Assembly: GCA_900100835.1 (NCBI GenBank)
Contig: FNCM01000018.1
Coordinates: forward strand, 1 to 45,613
Origin: Selenomonas sp. WCT3
Lineage (GTDB): Bacteria > Bacillota > Negativicutes > Selenomonadales > Selenomonadaceae
Length of the DNA: 45,613 nucleotides
Direction of reading: 5' to 3'
Shown here: positions 23,843-32,979 of the stretch, one piece after another
Layout: every line of letters starts with the position of its first letter
Numbering within the stretch: the first letter of the stretch is position 1
The notes under the pieces: generated by a model
What the model was told of the DNA's origin: nothing
Databases searched by the model: none
The model's input: the letters and a program-made list of their open reading frames with translations, nothing else
Made by a program: the position numbers and the translations under genes

Positions 23843-25351
23843 ATGATTATCCCAGAGAAAAACCTGATGAAACTTGCAAATGGCAGCGATGTTCGCGGTG
23901 TCGCTATGGAGGGCGTGGCCGATGAACCGGTGACATTGACTACGGATGCAGCCAATGTCATAACTTCGGGCTTTGTGGAGTTTCTGGCTGAGCGCACGGG
24001 AAAAGCCAAGAAGGATTTGCGCATTGCGGTAGGCCGTGACTCCCGCCTGACGGGACATGACCTCAAGCGTGAAGTCTTAAAAGCTTTGACGGCCCATGGT
24101 GTCGTCACCGTCGACTGCAGCATGGCATCGACGCCAGCCATGTTCATGTCCACGGTATTCCCGGAGACTCAGATGGACGGTTCCATTATGATTACCGCTA
24201 GCCATTTGCCCTATAACCGCAATGGCATGAAATTCTTCACCAAAGACGGTGGCGTGGAACATGAGGATATCATCACGATCCTGCAGAATGCCTCCCGCTA
24301 CCCGGTTATGGAAGGAGAGCGTTCCAAAGCTCAGCGCTACAACCTCATGGAGCGCTATGGGCATCATCTGCGCAAGAAAATCCGTGAGGCTCTGGGGGGC
24401 GAAAATGAACCCCTCAAGGGCATGCATATCGTAGTCGATGCCGGCAACGGTGCCGGCGGCTTCTTTGCGACCCAGGTACTGGGCCGTCTGGGGGCTGATA
24501 CGACGGGAAGCGCTTTCTTAGAGCCGGATGGTCATTTCCCCAATCATATTCCGAATCCAGAGAATAAGCAGGCCATGGCGGCTATCCGTCAGGCGGTCCT
24601 CGACAATCGCGCTGACCTGGGCCTGATTTTCGATACGGACGTTGACCGCATGAGTGCCGTACTCAAAAACGGCAAGGAAATCAGCCGCAACGAGCTCATC
24701 GGCATGATGGCGGCCATCCTGGCTCCGGAGTATCCGGGCAGCACGATCATCACCGACTCCGTCACCAGCGATGAACTGACGGAGTTCCTGGAAAAAGACC
24801 TGGGCCTCAAGCATCTGCGTTATATGCGCGGCTATAAGAATGTCATCGATGAGTGCATCCGTCAGAACAAGGCGGGAGTGGTATCGCCGCTGGCTATTGA
24901 GACTTCCGGCCACGGAGCCCTGTCCGAGAACTACTACCTGGATGATGGCGCTTATCTGGCGGTCAAACTACTGGTGGCGGCTGCCAAAGCCAAAGCTGCA
25001 GGCCGCAAGCTGGCAGACCTCGTCAAGAACCTTGGCGCACCCCAGGAGAGCCAGGAGTTCCGTCTCAAAATCAAGGGCGAAGAGGATTTCCGTGCCTATG
25101 GCAACGGCGTCTTGAAGACCTTTGAAGAGCGGGCCGAGGCCAAGGGCATCAAGATAGCCAAACCCTCCTATGAAGGCGTGCGGTTGGTATTCCCCAATGG
25201 CTGGGCCCTCTTGCGCATGTCCCTGCATGATCCCAACATGCCGCTCAATGTGGAGAGCAGTGAGGAAGGCGGCGTAAAGGAAATCGCCGACCAGGTCAAA
25301 GATTTGTTGGAAGGATTCAACAGCCTCGACCTCAGCGTGTTTGCAAAATAA
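23843..25351 (+). CDS. Phosphomannomutase/phosphoglucomutase family enzyme
   Basis: It interconverts hexose 1- and 6-phosphates for nucleotide-sugar and polysaccharide synthesis. The 502-residue alpha-D-phosphohexomutase has the catalytic loop ITASHLPYN with phospho-Ser120 (Leu where Asn is usual in TASHNP), the Mg-binding DTDVDRM and the sugar-specificity loop IETSGHGAL. A C-terminal phosphate-binding domain completes the four-domain fold. Glu-Thr-Ser-Gly-His is somewhat unlike the standard GEXSGH, so glucose or mannose preference is open. ATG 23843 follows GAGGGGG by seven bases; TTG 23840 is less likely. Confidence 0.88.
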   Translation: MIIPEKNLMKLANGSDVRGVAMEGVADEPVTLTTDAANVITSGFVEFLAERTGKAKKDLRIAVGRDSRLTGHDLKREVLKALTAHGVVTVDCSMASTPAMFMSTVFPETQMDGSIMITASHLPYNRNGMKFFTKDGGVEHEDIITILQNASRYPVMEGERSKAQRYNLMERYGHHLRKKIREALGGENEPLKGMHIVVDAGNGAGGFFATQVLGRLGADTTGSAFLEPDGHFPNHIPNPENKQAMAAIRQAVLDNRADLGLIFDTDVDRMSAVLKNGKEISRNELIGMMAAILAPEYPGSTIITDSVTSDELTEFLEKDLGLKHLRYMRGYKNVIDECIRQNKAGVVSPLAIETSGHGALSENYYLDDGAYLAVKLLVAAAKAKAAGRKLADLVKNLGAPQESQEFRLKIKGEEDFRAYGNGVLKTFEERAEAKGIKIAKPSYEGVRLVFPNGWALLRMSLHDPNMPLNVESSEEGGVKEIADQVKDLLEGFNSLDLSVFAK

Positions 25352-25364
25352 AGAAGATTTAGCT

Positions 25365-25404
25365 CCGGCCGCCACAGCAGCATTGTGGCGGCCGGCGTTT
25401 TTTA
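25365..25404 (+). terminator. Intrinsic terminator of the phosphohexomutase gene
   Basis: CCGGCCGCCACA (25365-25376) pairs with TGTGGCGGCCGG (25384-25395), a 12-bp stem with a 7-base loop, followed by CG and seven T residues. Confidence 0.92.
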
Positions 25405-25505
25405 TTAGTACCTGCTTTCAAGACAGTTTGTTTCTTTTCTGCTATAATGGAGATTGGTTTACTAAGGGCGTTTTGTGAAAAAATACCCTGAGAAAGGATG
25501 ACAAT

Positions 25506-26468
25506 ATGACTCAACATAGAATCACCCCCATGGCGGAGAGCGGCTTGTTGGCAGCGATGACTGTGGTTTTGGCTATGCTTGCTGTTTATTTGCCGGTACT
25601 GGGGATGGTGGCGGCACTTATCTGGGCGTTGCCAATTCTGGTACTGGTGGTACGGCATGGTATCCGCTGGGGCATTATGGCAGTATTGGTGTCTGGCGTC
25701 TGTATGGCGTTTTTGATTGAACCGATAATGTCCCTGCGCATGGTGCTGGCCTTTGCTCCGGCGGGGCTCCTTTTAGGGATTGGCTTCCGGCGGCATTGGT
25801 CCAGTGCCAAGGCCTTTGGTGCTGCCTTTCTGGCCTCGCTGGTCGGCAAGCTGGCGGCCTTGGCTTTGATATTTGCCATTACCGCCGTCAATCCGCTGGC
25901 TATGGATATCGATTCCATACGGACATCCTTTGAGGCGGTCTTCCAGATGTATGAAAGCATGGGAATCGATGCGGACAAGCTGGCCAAGGCCCATCAGGAA
26001 ATGGAGGACAGCCTGATGCTGCTCCAGCTGCTGATGCCGTTGGTGGTTCTGATGATGGGGCTTTCCGATACGGTAGTCAGCTATCTGCTGGGAACCCGGG
26101 TGCTTCGGCGGCTGGGAGAATCCGTTGAGGGGCTTCCGCCCTTTGCCGAATGGCGTCTGCCTTCCTTTTTTCTGTATCTGTTCGGTTTTGCCCTGGTTGG
26201 CATTTATTGGGGAGGAACGCGGGATATCCAACTGCTCTATCAGATTTCCATCAATGCCAATATGGTGGCAATCTTTGCCGGACTCATCCAGGGCTTGGCA
26301 CTTACCCATTGTGTTATGCGGCATTATAAGCTGGCAACCGTAGCCCGGATTCTTATTATCGTTATCATTATTACCAGTGGTTTTTTGACCCAGCTGGTAG
26401 CCTTGACCGGGCTTTTTGACATGCTTTTTGACTATCGCCGCCGGTTTGCGGCGCGAGGTGAGAAATGA
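25506..26468 (+). CDS. YybS-like membrane protein (DUF2232)
   Basis: A 320-residue integral membrane protein with about eight helices. It includes LLAAMTVVLAMLAVYLPVLG at the N-terminus and a helix pair around a soluble loop at about 130-175 (MYESMGIDADKLAKAHQEME). Its role is unknown, but the gene regularly precedes gdpP-rplI in Firmicutes, as here (12 bp gap). TATAAT at 25443-25448 lies upstream. This is the first gene of the replication-linked operon. Confidence 0.85.
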   Translation: MTQHRITPMAESGLLAAMTVVLAMLAVYLPVLGMVAALIWALPILVLVVRHGIRWGIMAVLVSGVCMAFLIEPIMSLRMVLAFAPAGLLLGIGFRRHWSSAKAFGAAFLASLVGKLAALALIFAITAVNPLAMDIDSIRTSFEAVFQMYESMGIDADKLAKAHQEMEDSLMLLQLLMPLVVLMMGLSDTVVSYLLGTRVLRRLGESVEGLPPFAEWRLPSFFLYLFGFALVGIYWGGTRDIQLLYQISINANMVAIFAGLIQGLALTHCVMRHYKLATVARILIIVIIITSGFLTQLVALTGLFDMLFDYRRRFAARGEK

Positions 26469-26479
26469 GGTGAGGCGCA

Positions 26480-28489
26480 ATGCCGCGAAATCTTTCAGCC
26501 TGGATTGATTTGACTATCCATCTGCTGATTATGCTGGTCCTGATTGGGGTTTTATCTTACTATAACCGTTATATCGCTGCGATTGCGGGGGTGGTGTGGC
26601 TGTCTTTGGCTTCCTTTGCCAGAGAGCGCTGTGCCGACCGCTCCAAGCGGTTTGACCGCTATTGCCGTAATGTGGTGCAGAATATCAAGGAAATGGTCAA
26701 TTATGCGGTGGAGGAGCTGCCCCAGGCGGTTCTGATTGTGACGGAGGATGGGCGCATCCAGTGGACCAATTCCCGGGTTGCCCAGTATATGGGCAGTCAG
26801 CCGGAAATGGATACGGATATTAAGGATATCTGGCCAGGTATCATCATTACGCCCATTTGGGGACAGGAAGGGGAATACGTCTTCGCCCATGAGGATAAGT
26901 ACTTTCAAGTGCGTTATCGTCCGGTGAAGATGGCGCCTCATCAGCAACAGCTGATGTCCCTTTATGTGCAGGATGTCACGACCCACGAAACCCTGCGCTC
27001 TACCTATCAGCAGAGCCGTACCGTTCTGGTTTACATCCAGATTGATAATTACGATGAAGTCATGCAGGGCCAGACCGAGGCAGAGCGCACGGCACTGCTG
27101 CTGGCGGTCAATCAGGCCTTGGATAAGTGGATGAAGAATCTAGGCGGTTTTATGCGCCGGGTTTCCGATGACCTTTATCTGGTGGTTTTAAACCGAGAGG
27201 GGTTGGATTTGGCCATCAGTGAACGCTTCGATGTCTTAGACAAGGTTCGCCAGCTGCAGAGCAGCAACCGTCTGCCGGTTACCCTCTCCATGGGTGTGGC
27301 CGTAGCAGACAACCAGACCATGGCTGAACTCGGTGCCCAGGCGCAGGCTGGCCTCGACTTGGCTTTGGGCCGTGGTGGCGACCAGGTGGCGGTGGATATT
27401 GGCGGCAAGACTCAGTTCTTTGGCGGCCGGACCAAGGCCGTGGAAAAGCACACCCGTGTCAAGGCCCGGGTGGTTGCCCATGCCATCCGTGAAATCATGG
27501 AAGGGGCCGATGAGGTTTTCATCATGGGTCACCACAACGAGGACTTCGACTGCTTCGGCGCGGCCATGGGGATGGCCAAAATGGCGCGGCAGCTGGAAAA
27601 GCCGGTTCACATCGTGTTGTCGGAGATGAATGAGGGCATTGATAAGTTTGCTGATTTGCTCCAGGGCAAGGAGGAGTACGAAGGCATCTTCGTGCGTGCT
27701 GACGACCTCACCACCATGACGGCCCTCAATCCGGTGCTCATTGTGGTGGATACCCATATCCCCCATTTGGTGGCGGATTCGTCCCTGTTAGAGCGCATAC
27801 CTCAGGTGGTGGTCATCGACCATCATCGTCGCAGCGAACACTTTATTAAAAATCCGCTGCTGGTCTACATTGAGCCCGCAGCCAGCTCCACCAGTGAATT
27901 GGTGACGGAGCTTTTGATGTATTTCAGTGATGATTTGATGCTTTCCCGGCTTGATGCGACGGCACTTTATTCCGGTATCGTGGTGGATACGAAGAATTTT
28001 GCCGTTCAGACTGGCGTGCGTACCTTTGATGCGGCGGCTTATCTTCGCCGCAGTGGTGCTGACCCGGTTATGGTTCGCCATTTGTTCCGTTCCGATTACG
28101 ATACGACGGTGGCCTTGGCTCGGACTAAGGCTCGGTCGGAACTCTATGAAGGGGGCCTCATCGTCTCCTGCATTCCCGAGGAACTGAACAACATTCAGGT
28201 CATTGCGGCCCAGGCAGCAGATTCGCTGCTGCGCATTGAAAATGTCCGCATGAGCATTGTGGTGTTCCGCCTGCCCAATAATACGGTGGGCATCAGTGCC
28301 CGTTCCACCGGTGACATGAATGTACAGGTCATCATGGAGGCCTTTGGCGGCGGCGGCCATCAGAATGTGGCTGGTGCCCAGGTCAAAGACGGCGACATTG
28401 AGGAAATCAAGGCCAAGGTAATTGAAATCAGTAAGAACTATATAGAGGAGAATGATCAAGATGAAAGTAATCCTTCAGCAGGACGTTAA
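26480..28489 (+). CDS. gdpP: Cyclic-di-AMP phosphodiesterase GdpP
   Basis: It hydrolyses the second messenger c-di-AMP, which controls potassium uptake and cell-wall homeostasis. The 669-residue protein has two N-terminal membrane helices (about 10-50), a PAS-like domain (about 80-165), a degenerate GGDEF domain (about 170-300) and DHH/DHHA1 domains. The DHH domain shows MGHHNEDFDCFGAA and VIDHHRR, which bind Mn. DHHA1 carries EAFGGGGHQNVAGAQ. The length is normal. It overlaps rplI by 29 bp. Its trk potassium-transport targets lie in the same window (39321-43606). Confidence 0.95.
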   Translation: MPRNLSAWIDLTIHLLIMLVLIGVLSYYNRYIAAIAGVVWLSLASFARERCADRSKRFDRYCRNVVQNIKEMVNYAVEELPQAVLIVTEDGRIQWTNSRVAQYMGSQPEMDTDIKDIWPGIIITPIWGQEGEYVFAHEDKYFQVRYRPVKMAPHQQQLMSLYVQDVTTHETLRSTYQQSRTVLVYIQIDNYDEVMQGQTEAERTALLLAVNQALDKWMKNLGGFMRRVSDDLYLVVLNREGLDLAISERFDVLDKVRQLQSSNRLPVTLSMGVAVADNQTMAELGAQAQAGLDLALGRGGDQVAVDIGGKTQFFGGRTKAVEKHTRVKARVVAHAIREIMEGADEVFIMGHHNEDFDCFGAAMGMAKMARQLEKPVHIVLSEMNEGIDKFADLLQGKEEYEGIFVRADDLTTMTALNPVLIVVDTHIPHLVADSSLLERIPQVVVIDHHRRSEHFIKNPLLVYIEPAASSTSELVTELLMYFSDDLMLSRLDATALYSGIVVDTKNFAVQTGVRTFDAAAYLRRSGADPVMVRHLFRSDYDTTVALARTKARSELYEGGLIVSCIPEELNNIQVIAAQAADSLLRIENVRMSIVVFRLPNNTVGISARSTGDMNVQVIMEAFGGGGHQNVAGAQVKDGDIEEIKAKVIEISKNYIEENDQDESNPSAGR

Positions 28490-28904
28490 AAAACTGGGTA
28501 AAAAAGGCGATATCGTCGAGGTATCGGAAGGCTATGGCCGCAACTTCCTGCTGCCGAAAAAGGCAGCAGTGCTGGCCACGGCGGAAAATATGAATGTAGC
28601 TAAGGCTCAGGCTGGCTCCAAAGCCCGCAAAGACGCCATGGCCACGGACGAGGCAAAACTCATGGCTGCCCAGCTCGAAAAGGTTTCCGTAACGATTCCC
28701 GTTAAAATCGGCGAGGGCGGCAAGCTCTTCGGCTCGGTAACGGGCAAGGATGTTGCAGCAGCTCTTAAACAGTCCAACATCGATATCGACAAGCGCAAAA
28801 TCGCCATCCAGGGTGAAGTGACGGGCGAAGGCGTTTATGAGGCTGTTATAAAGGTTCATCCTTCCATTACGAGCAAAATCAAGATTAACGTGGTTGCTGG
28901 CTGA
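28461..28904 (+). CDS. rplI: 50S ribosomal protein L9
   Basis: It binds 23S rRNA domain V and helps maintain frame. The 147-residue protein has N-terminal MKVILQQDVKKLGKKGDIVEV, the GYGRNFLLPKK signature, a connecting helix and a C-terminal domain with KLFGSVTGKDVAAAL. ATG 28452 is one base from AGAGGAG, so ATG 28461 (ten bases away) is the start. It overlaps the 3' end of gdpP and is followed 6 bp later by lonC. Confidence 0.97.
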   Translation: MKVILQQDVKKLGKKGDIVEVSEGYGRNFLLPKKAAVLATAENMNVAKAQAGSKARKDAMATDEAKLMAAQLEKVSVTIPVKIGEGGKLFGSVTGKDVAAALKQSNIDIDKRKIAIQGEVTGEGVYEAVIKVHPSITSKIKINVVAG

Positions 28905-28909
28905 TTGTT

Positions 28910-30880
28910 ATGAACTTCTTCAAGAATCTATTTCGCAAATTCAAGAAAAATGAGGAGCAGGCTATGCCTGCTCCTGTTCGTCAGGAACAACAGCCCGTCG
29001 ACCGGGAAATCGAAGCCCTCTATGCGGTGCTGGTGGATGTGATGGGAACGGAAAAGCTCGTAATTAAAGCCGGTAAAATGAAGGCTTTGCAGCTCATGCG
29101 TTCCGAAAACCGCTGTGACCGAGTACTGGCCCTGCAGCGCATCCTCGAAGAGGACCCGCTGATTTCACCAGCGCCGAAGGAAGCAGATCTGCCGAAGGTC
29201 ATGGAACTGCTGTCGGAACGGACGGCAGACTTGGTGGCCCGCCGCAATGTGGAGGACCACATCGAGAAGAAGGTTTCGGAAAAACTGGAAAAGGAGCACC
29301 AGGAATATCTTAACGATATCCGCAAGCAGGTCATCAAAGAGGAAAAGCCCGGGGCTGAGTCTCCTCAGGACCGGAAGAAACGGGAAAAGCTCGAGGAGCT
29401 GGAAGCCGTTCATCTGACCCAGTCTATTATGGAATTGTTGCGGCCCCAGGACTTTTCGGAAATCGTTGGCCAGGAACGGGCGGTAAAATCGTTGATGGCA
29501 AAATTAAGCTCACCGTATCCCCAGCATTTGCTGCTCTATGGCCCGCCGGGCGTCGGCAAGACAACGGCGGCGCGGCTGGTGCTCGAGGCCGCTAAGAAAA
29601 AAGCCGCCTCGCCGTTTCGGGAGGAAGCACCATTCGTGGAGACCGATGGCACGACCCTTCGCTGGGACCCGCGGGATATGACCAATCCGCTGCTGGGGTC
29701 GGTTCATGACCCCATCTATCAGGGCGCCCAGCGCAATCTGGCGGATGGCGGCATCCCAGAGCCTAAACCGGGGCTGGTTACCGACGCCCATGGCGGCATC
29801 CTGTTCATCGATGAAATCGGTGAGATGGATGAAATGCTGCAGAATAAGCTGCTAAAGGTCCTGGAGGATAAGCGGGCCTTCTTTGAATCGGCCTATTATG
29901 ACCCGACGGATGAAAAGGTTCCGCCGTATATCCATAAACTCTTTGAAGAGGGGGCACCGGCTGACTTCGTGCTGATTGGCGCTACGACCCGCGATGCCGG
30001 CCATATCAATCCGGCCCTGCGTTCCCGCTGTGCCGAGATTTATTTCGAGCCGCTGACTCCGCGTCATATCGAGGAAATCGTGACCAATGCGGCCGCCAAG
30101 CTCCATGTATCCATGGATGAGGGCGTGGCGGGCCTCATTAGTGAGTATACCATTGAAGGCCGTAAGGCTATCAATATCCTGGCCGATGCCTACAGCTTGG
30201 CCTTGGAAAAATGTGGGGCTGCCGATGAGGTTCCCGTGGAGAAAATCGCCAGCGGCGAAGGCCCGGAAGTTTCCATTACCAAGGCGGATATCTACGAAGT
30301 GGCCCAGGTCAGCCGGCTCTATCAATTCGTGACCAAGAAGGCCTCGGATAAGGCTTTGACCGGTCATATCTTCGGCCTTGGCGTATCGGGCTTTTTGGGT
30401 TCGGTCATCGAGATCGAGGCCGTGGCCTTTGAGGCCCATGAAAAGGGCAAGGGCACCGTCCGCTTCAATGAGACGGCAGGCTCCATGGCCAAGGATTCCG
30501 TGTTCAATGCGGCGTCGGTCATGCGGCGGCTGACGGGCAAGGATATCCATGACTACGACGTCCATATCAATGTAATTGGCGGCGGTAATATTGACGGCCC
30601 CAGTGCGGGCACGGCTATCCTGGCGGTGCTCACCAGTGCTATTACTGGCCGCAAAATCAAGCAGAATGTGGCGGTGACCGGCGAGATTTCCCTGCAGGGC
30701 CGAGTGCGCCCCGTGGGTGGTGTCTTTGAAAAAGCCTATGGCGCCAAGCAGGCGGGGATCAAGACCTTGATTATCCCGAAGGAAAACAGCAAGGATATTC
30801 CCAAGGAACACCTGGGGCTGGAAATCCATGCGGTAGAAACGGCAGACGAGGCATTTGCTATCCTATTCGAAGACGAATAA
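28910..30880 (+). CDS. lonC: LonC-type ATP-dependent protease
   Basis: A 656-residue AAA+ protease without the LonA N-terminal domain. An N-terminal basic helical region and a coiled coil (about 90-160) precede the AAA+ domain: Walker A GPPGVGKTT near residue 211, Walker B ILFIDEIGEMDE, sensor and arginine finger region NPALRSRCAEI. The Lon-type serine protease domain has Ser565 in GNIDGPSAGTAI and Lys608 in GGVFEKAYGAKQAGIK, the Ser-Lys dyad. The long insert after Walker A and lack of a LonA domain suit the LonC/LonB-like group common in Negativicutes and clostridia. Start ATG 28910 has no strong ribosome site, suggesting coupling to rplI. Confidence 0.88.
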   Translation: MNFFKNLFRKFKKNEEQAMPAPVRQEQQPVDREIEALYAVLVDVMGTEKLVIKAGKMKALQLMRSENRCDRVLALQRILEEDPLISPAPKEADLPKVMELLSERTADLVARRNVEDHIEKKVSEKLEKEHQEYLNDIRKQVIKEEKPGAESPQDRKKREKLEELEAVHLTQSIMELLRPQDFSEIVGQERAVKSLMAKLSSPYPQHLLLYGPPGVGKTTAARLVLEAAKKKAASPFREEAPFVETDGTTLRWDPRDMTNPLLGSVHDPIYQGAQRNLADGGIPEPKPGLVTDAHGGILFIDEIGEMDEMLQNKLLKVLEDKRAFFESAYYDPTDEKVPPYIHKLFEEGAPADFVLIGATTRDAGHINPALRSRCAEIYFEPLTPRHIEEIVTNAAAKLHVSMDEGVAGLISEYTIEGRKAINILADAYSLALEKCGAADEVPVEKIASGEGPEVSITKADIYEVAQVSRLYQFVTKKASDKALTGHIFGLGVSGFLGSVIEIEAVAFEAHEKGKGTVRFNETAGSMAKDSVFNAASVMRRLTGKDIHDYDVHINVIGGGNIDGPSAGTAILAVLTSAITGRKIKQNVAVTGEISLQGRVRPVGGVFEKAYGAKQAGIKTLIIPKENSKDIPKEHLGLEIHAVETADEAFAILFEDE

Positions 30881-30910
30881 GCTTTTAGCATGCCTGGAAA
30901 GGATATAGAA

Positions 30911-32239
30911 ATGGCATTACCAGAACGCGTCCCTCCTCAGAATATCGAAGCCGAGCAGGCTGTTCTGGGAGCGATGCTCATAAAGAAAGAAGCCATCATC
31001 GAGGTGCAGGAGATCCTGCAGCCGGATGACTTTTACCGCGAAGCCCATCGCATCGTCTATGAAGCGATGCTGGAACTATCGGGCAATGACGAGGCGGTTG
31101 ACCTCGTCACCTTGACGGAGCAGTTGCGCAAGAGCGAGCAGCTGGAGAAAATCGGCGGCCTGCCCTTTATCACGCAGTTGGCCAATGCTGTGCCAACGGC
31201 AGCCAATGTGGGCTATCATGCGAAAATCGTCAAGGAAAAAGCGGAACTTCGCAACCTCATCAACGCGGCGACGAAAATTGCCAGTGCCGCCTACGAGGAT
31301 ACAGATTCCGTGGAAAATATCATGGATGAGGCAGAAAAGAGCATTTTGGCCGTAGCCAATCGTCAGAACGGCGGCGCTTTTGAATCCATGAAAAGCATCG
31401 TCATGCGAACCTTCGAGCGCATCAATGTGCTCTATGAGTCCAAGGGCGGTCTTACGGGTATTAGCTCGGGCTTTAAGGATTTGGATAAACTGACCTCTGG
31501 CTTGCAGAAATCCGATCTTATTTTAGTGGCAGCCCGTCCGTCCATGGGTAAGACGGCCTTTACCCTTAATATTGCCGCCTACTGCGGCCTTCACGACTGC
31601 AAGGTTGCGTTCTTCTCCTTGGAAATGAGTAAGGAGCAGCTCATGCAGCGCATGATGTGCTCCGAGGGCGGTATTGATGCCACGCGTCTGCGCACGGGAC
31701 AGCTGGACGAAGGCGAGTGGAATAAGCTCGTAGAGACGGCAGACCGGCTCAGCCGCGCGCCTATCTTTATTGACGATACGGCGGGTATCACGGTCATGGA
31801 CCTGCGTTCTAAGGCCCGCCGCCTAAAGGCCGAGCATGGCCTCGACCTCATCATCATCGACTATCTGCAGTTGATGCAGGGCCGCGCCAGCAAGAACAGC
31901 GACAACCGTCAGCAGGAAATCTCGGAGATTTCCCGTTCCCTCAAGGCTTTGGCCCGTGAGCTTGACGTGCCGGTCATCGCACTTTCCCAGCTTTCCCGCT
32001 CCGTTGAGAGCCGGCAGGTCAAGAAGCCGATGCTCTCAGATTTGCGTGAGTCCGGTTCCCTGGAGCAGGACGCGGATATCGTCATGTTCCTTTATCGTGA
32101 AGATTACTACGATAAGGATACGGAAAACAAAAATATTACGGAAATCATCGTCGCAAAACATCGTAATGGTCCCGTTGACAGCATCCAGCTGTTCTTCCAA
32201 AAGGAGTACACGAAGTTCCGCGATTTGCTGGTTCAGTAA
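30911..32239 (+). CDS. dnaB: Replicative DNA helicase
   Basis: The hexameric 5'-3' helicase that drives the replication fork. The 442-residue protein has the N-terminal DnaB domain (PPQNIEAEQAVLGAMLIKKE) and a RecA-like C-terminal domain: Walker A ARPSMGKTAF, FSLEMSKEQLMQRMM, Walker B LIIIDYLQLM and SLKALARELDVPVIALSQLSR. No intein. ATG 30911 is seven bases after GGAAAGGA; ATG 30890 is a weaker alternative. It closes the operon. Confidence 0.97.
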   Translation: MALPERVPPQNIEAEQAVLGAMLIKKEAIIEVQEILQPDDFYREAHRIVYEAMLELSGNDEAVDLVTLTEQLRKSEQLEKIGGLPFITQLANAVPTAANVGYHAKIVKEKAELRNLINAATKIASAAYEDTDSVENIMDEAEKSILAVANRQNGGAFESMKSIVMRTFERINVLYESKGGLTGISSGFKDLDKLTSGLQKSDLILVAARPSMGKTAFTLNIAAYCGLHDCKVAFFSLEMSKEQLMQRMMCSEGGIDATRLRTGQLDEGEWNKLVETADRLSRAPIFIDDTAGITVMDLRSKARRLKAEHGLDLIIIDYLQLMQGRASKNSDNRQQEISEISRSLKALARELDVPVIALSQLSRSVESRQVKKPMLSDLRESGSLEQDADIVMFLYREDYYDKDTENKNITEIIVAKHRNGPVDSIQLFFQKEYTKFRDLLVQ

Positions 32240-32253
32240 ATTTCATAAAGACT

Positions 32254-32286
32254 AAACCCTTTGGCTCAACAAGTCAAAGGGTTTTT
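32254..32286 (+). terminator. Intrinsic terminator of the dnaB operon
   Basis: AAACCCTTTG pairs with CAAAGGGTTT over an 11-base loop and is followed by TT. Element E begins about seven bases later. Confidence 0.88.
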
Positions 32287-32292
32287 GGTTAT

Positions 32293-32755
32293 ATTCCCAT
32301 TTGTCCGTTCGTTATTTCGCGTTTCCCGATTCGAAGCAGCGCTTCGCCGCCACCAGGGACAGTGCCAACACTCCGCCAAGATGTTTTCCTAAACGAAATT
32401 TTTATACGCATTACGATAAGCATAATAGCTTAAGGTGCCACCTCATCCGCCCCTGACGGGGGCACCTTCCCCAGAGGGGAAGGCAGTTCTGTGACGGCTC
32501 TAACCTAGGCGGCGGGGGATACAGTACCATAAGCGGAGCCTTGACGTTCCGCGTGAAGCAAGAAATTTTTGCCTGCGTTCTCGTTGGAAAAGCAGTTTCG
32601 TCCAAGCGAAGCGCGCTTAACTGTTTTCCAACTCTTAATTAAAAGGCAAAAATTTCTTGTAGCGGGTTGTCACCGGTGAAGCGTTGGTACTGTATCCCCC
32701 GCCGCCGGCGATTTGCCGCGAACACGACCTTACGAACTACTCGATAAATGGGAAT
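32293..32755 (+). repeat. Twin-hairpin element E (short form, 463 bp)
   Basis: Terminal repeats are ATTCCCATTTGTCCG (32293-32307) and CGATAAATGGGAAT (32742-32755). Both carry CCCA where other copies have ACAG. The left outer arm of L (32346-32367) and inner arm ACGAAATTTTTAT are present. The sequence then switches to the AT-rich interior and ACCTCATCC block seen in D. The R hairpin at 32508-32706 (199 nt) has perfect 22-bp outer arms of a third type (GGGGGATACAGTACCA with its complement). The spacer has the GCCTTCCCC/GGGGAAGGC hairpin of B. Confidence 0.88.
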
Positions 32756-32872
32756 TTGTAGTACAGAGGGGGGAGGCTTTTGGGGTGTTGGCCGCCGTAG
32801 TTAATGTATCTGACTGTTTCTGATTATTTCTGCCCGATTTACGGATTTTCACTTGTTTTGTGTGATTTCCTC

Positions 32873-32906
32873 TTGACAAAACCAGTTCCACAAAGTAGAC
32901 TATAAA
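32873..32906 (+). promoter_or_regulatory. Promoter of the sucrose operon
   Basis: TTGACA at 32873-32878 is followed 17 bp later by TAGACT (32896-32901), with TATAAAT overlapping it. The leader to the start codon is about 75 bp. I see no antiterminator (RAT-like) stem in it. The stretch 32756-32872 shows nothing else. Confidence 0.6.
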
Positions 32907-32979
32907 TATGAAATCGGTCTCACAAGAGTGATTATAACAAGAAGAGCTTTATGTTTTGGGAATTTTGGGAGGTATCATA

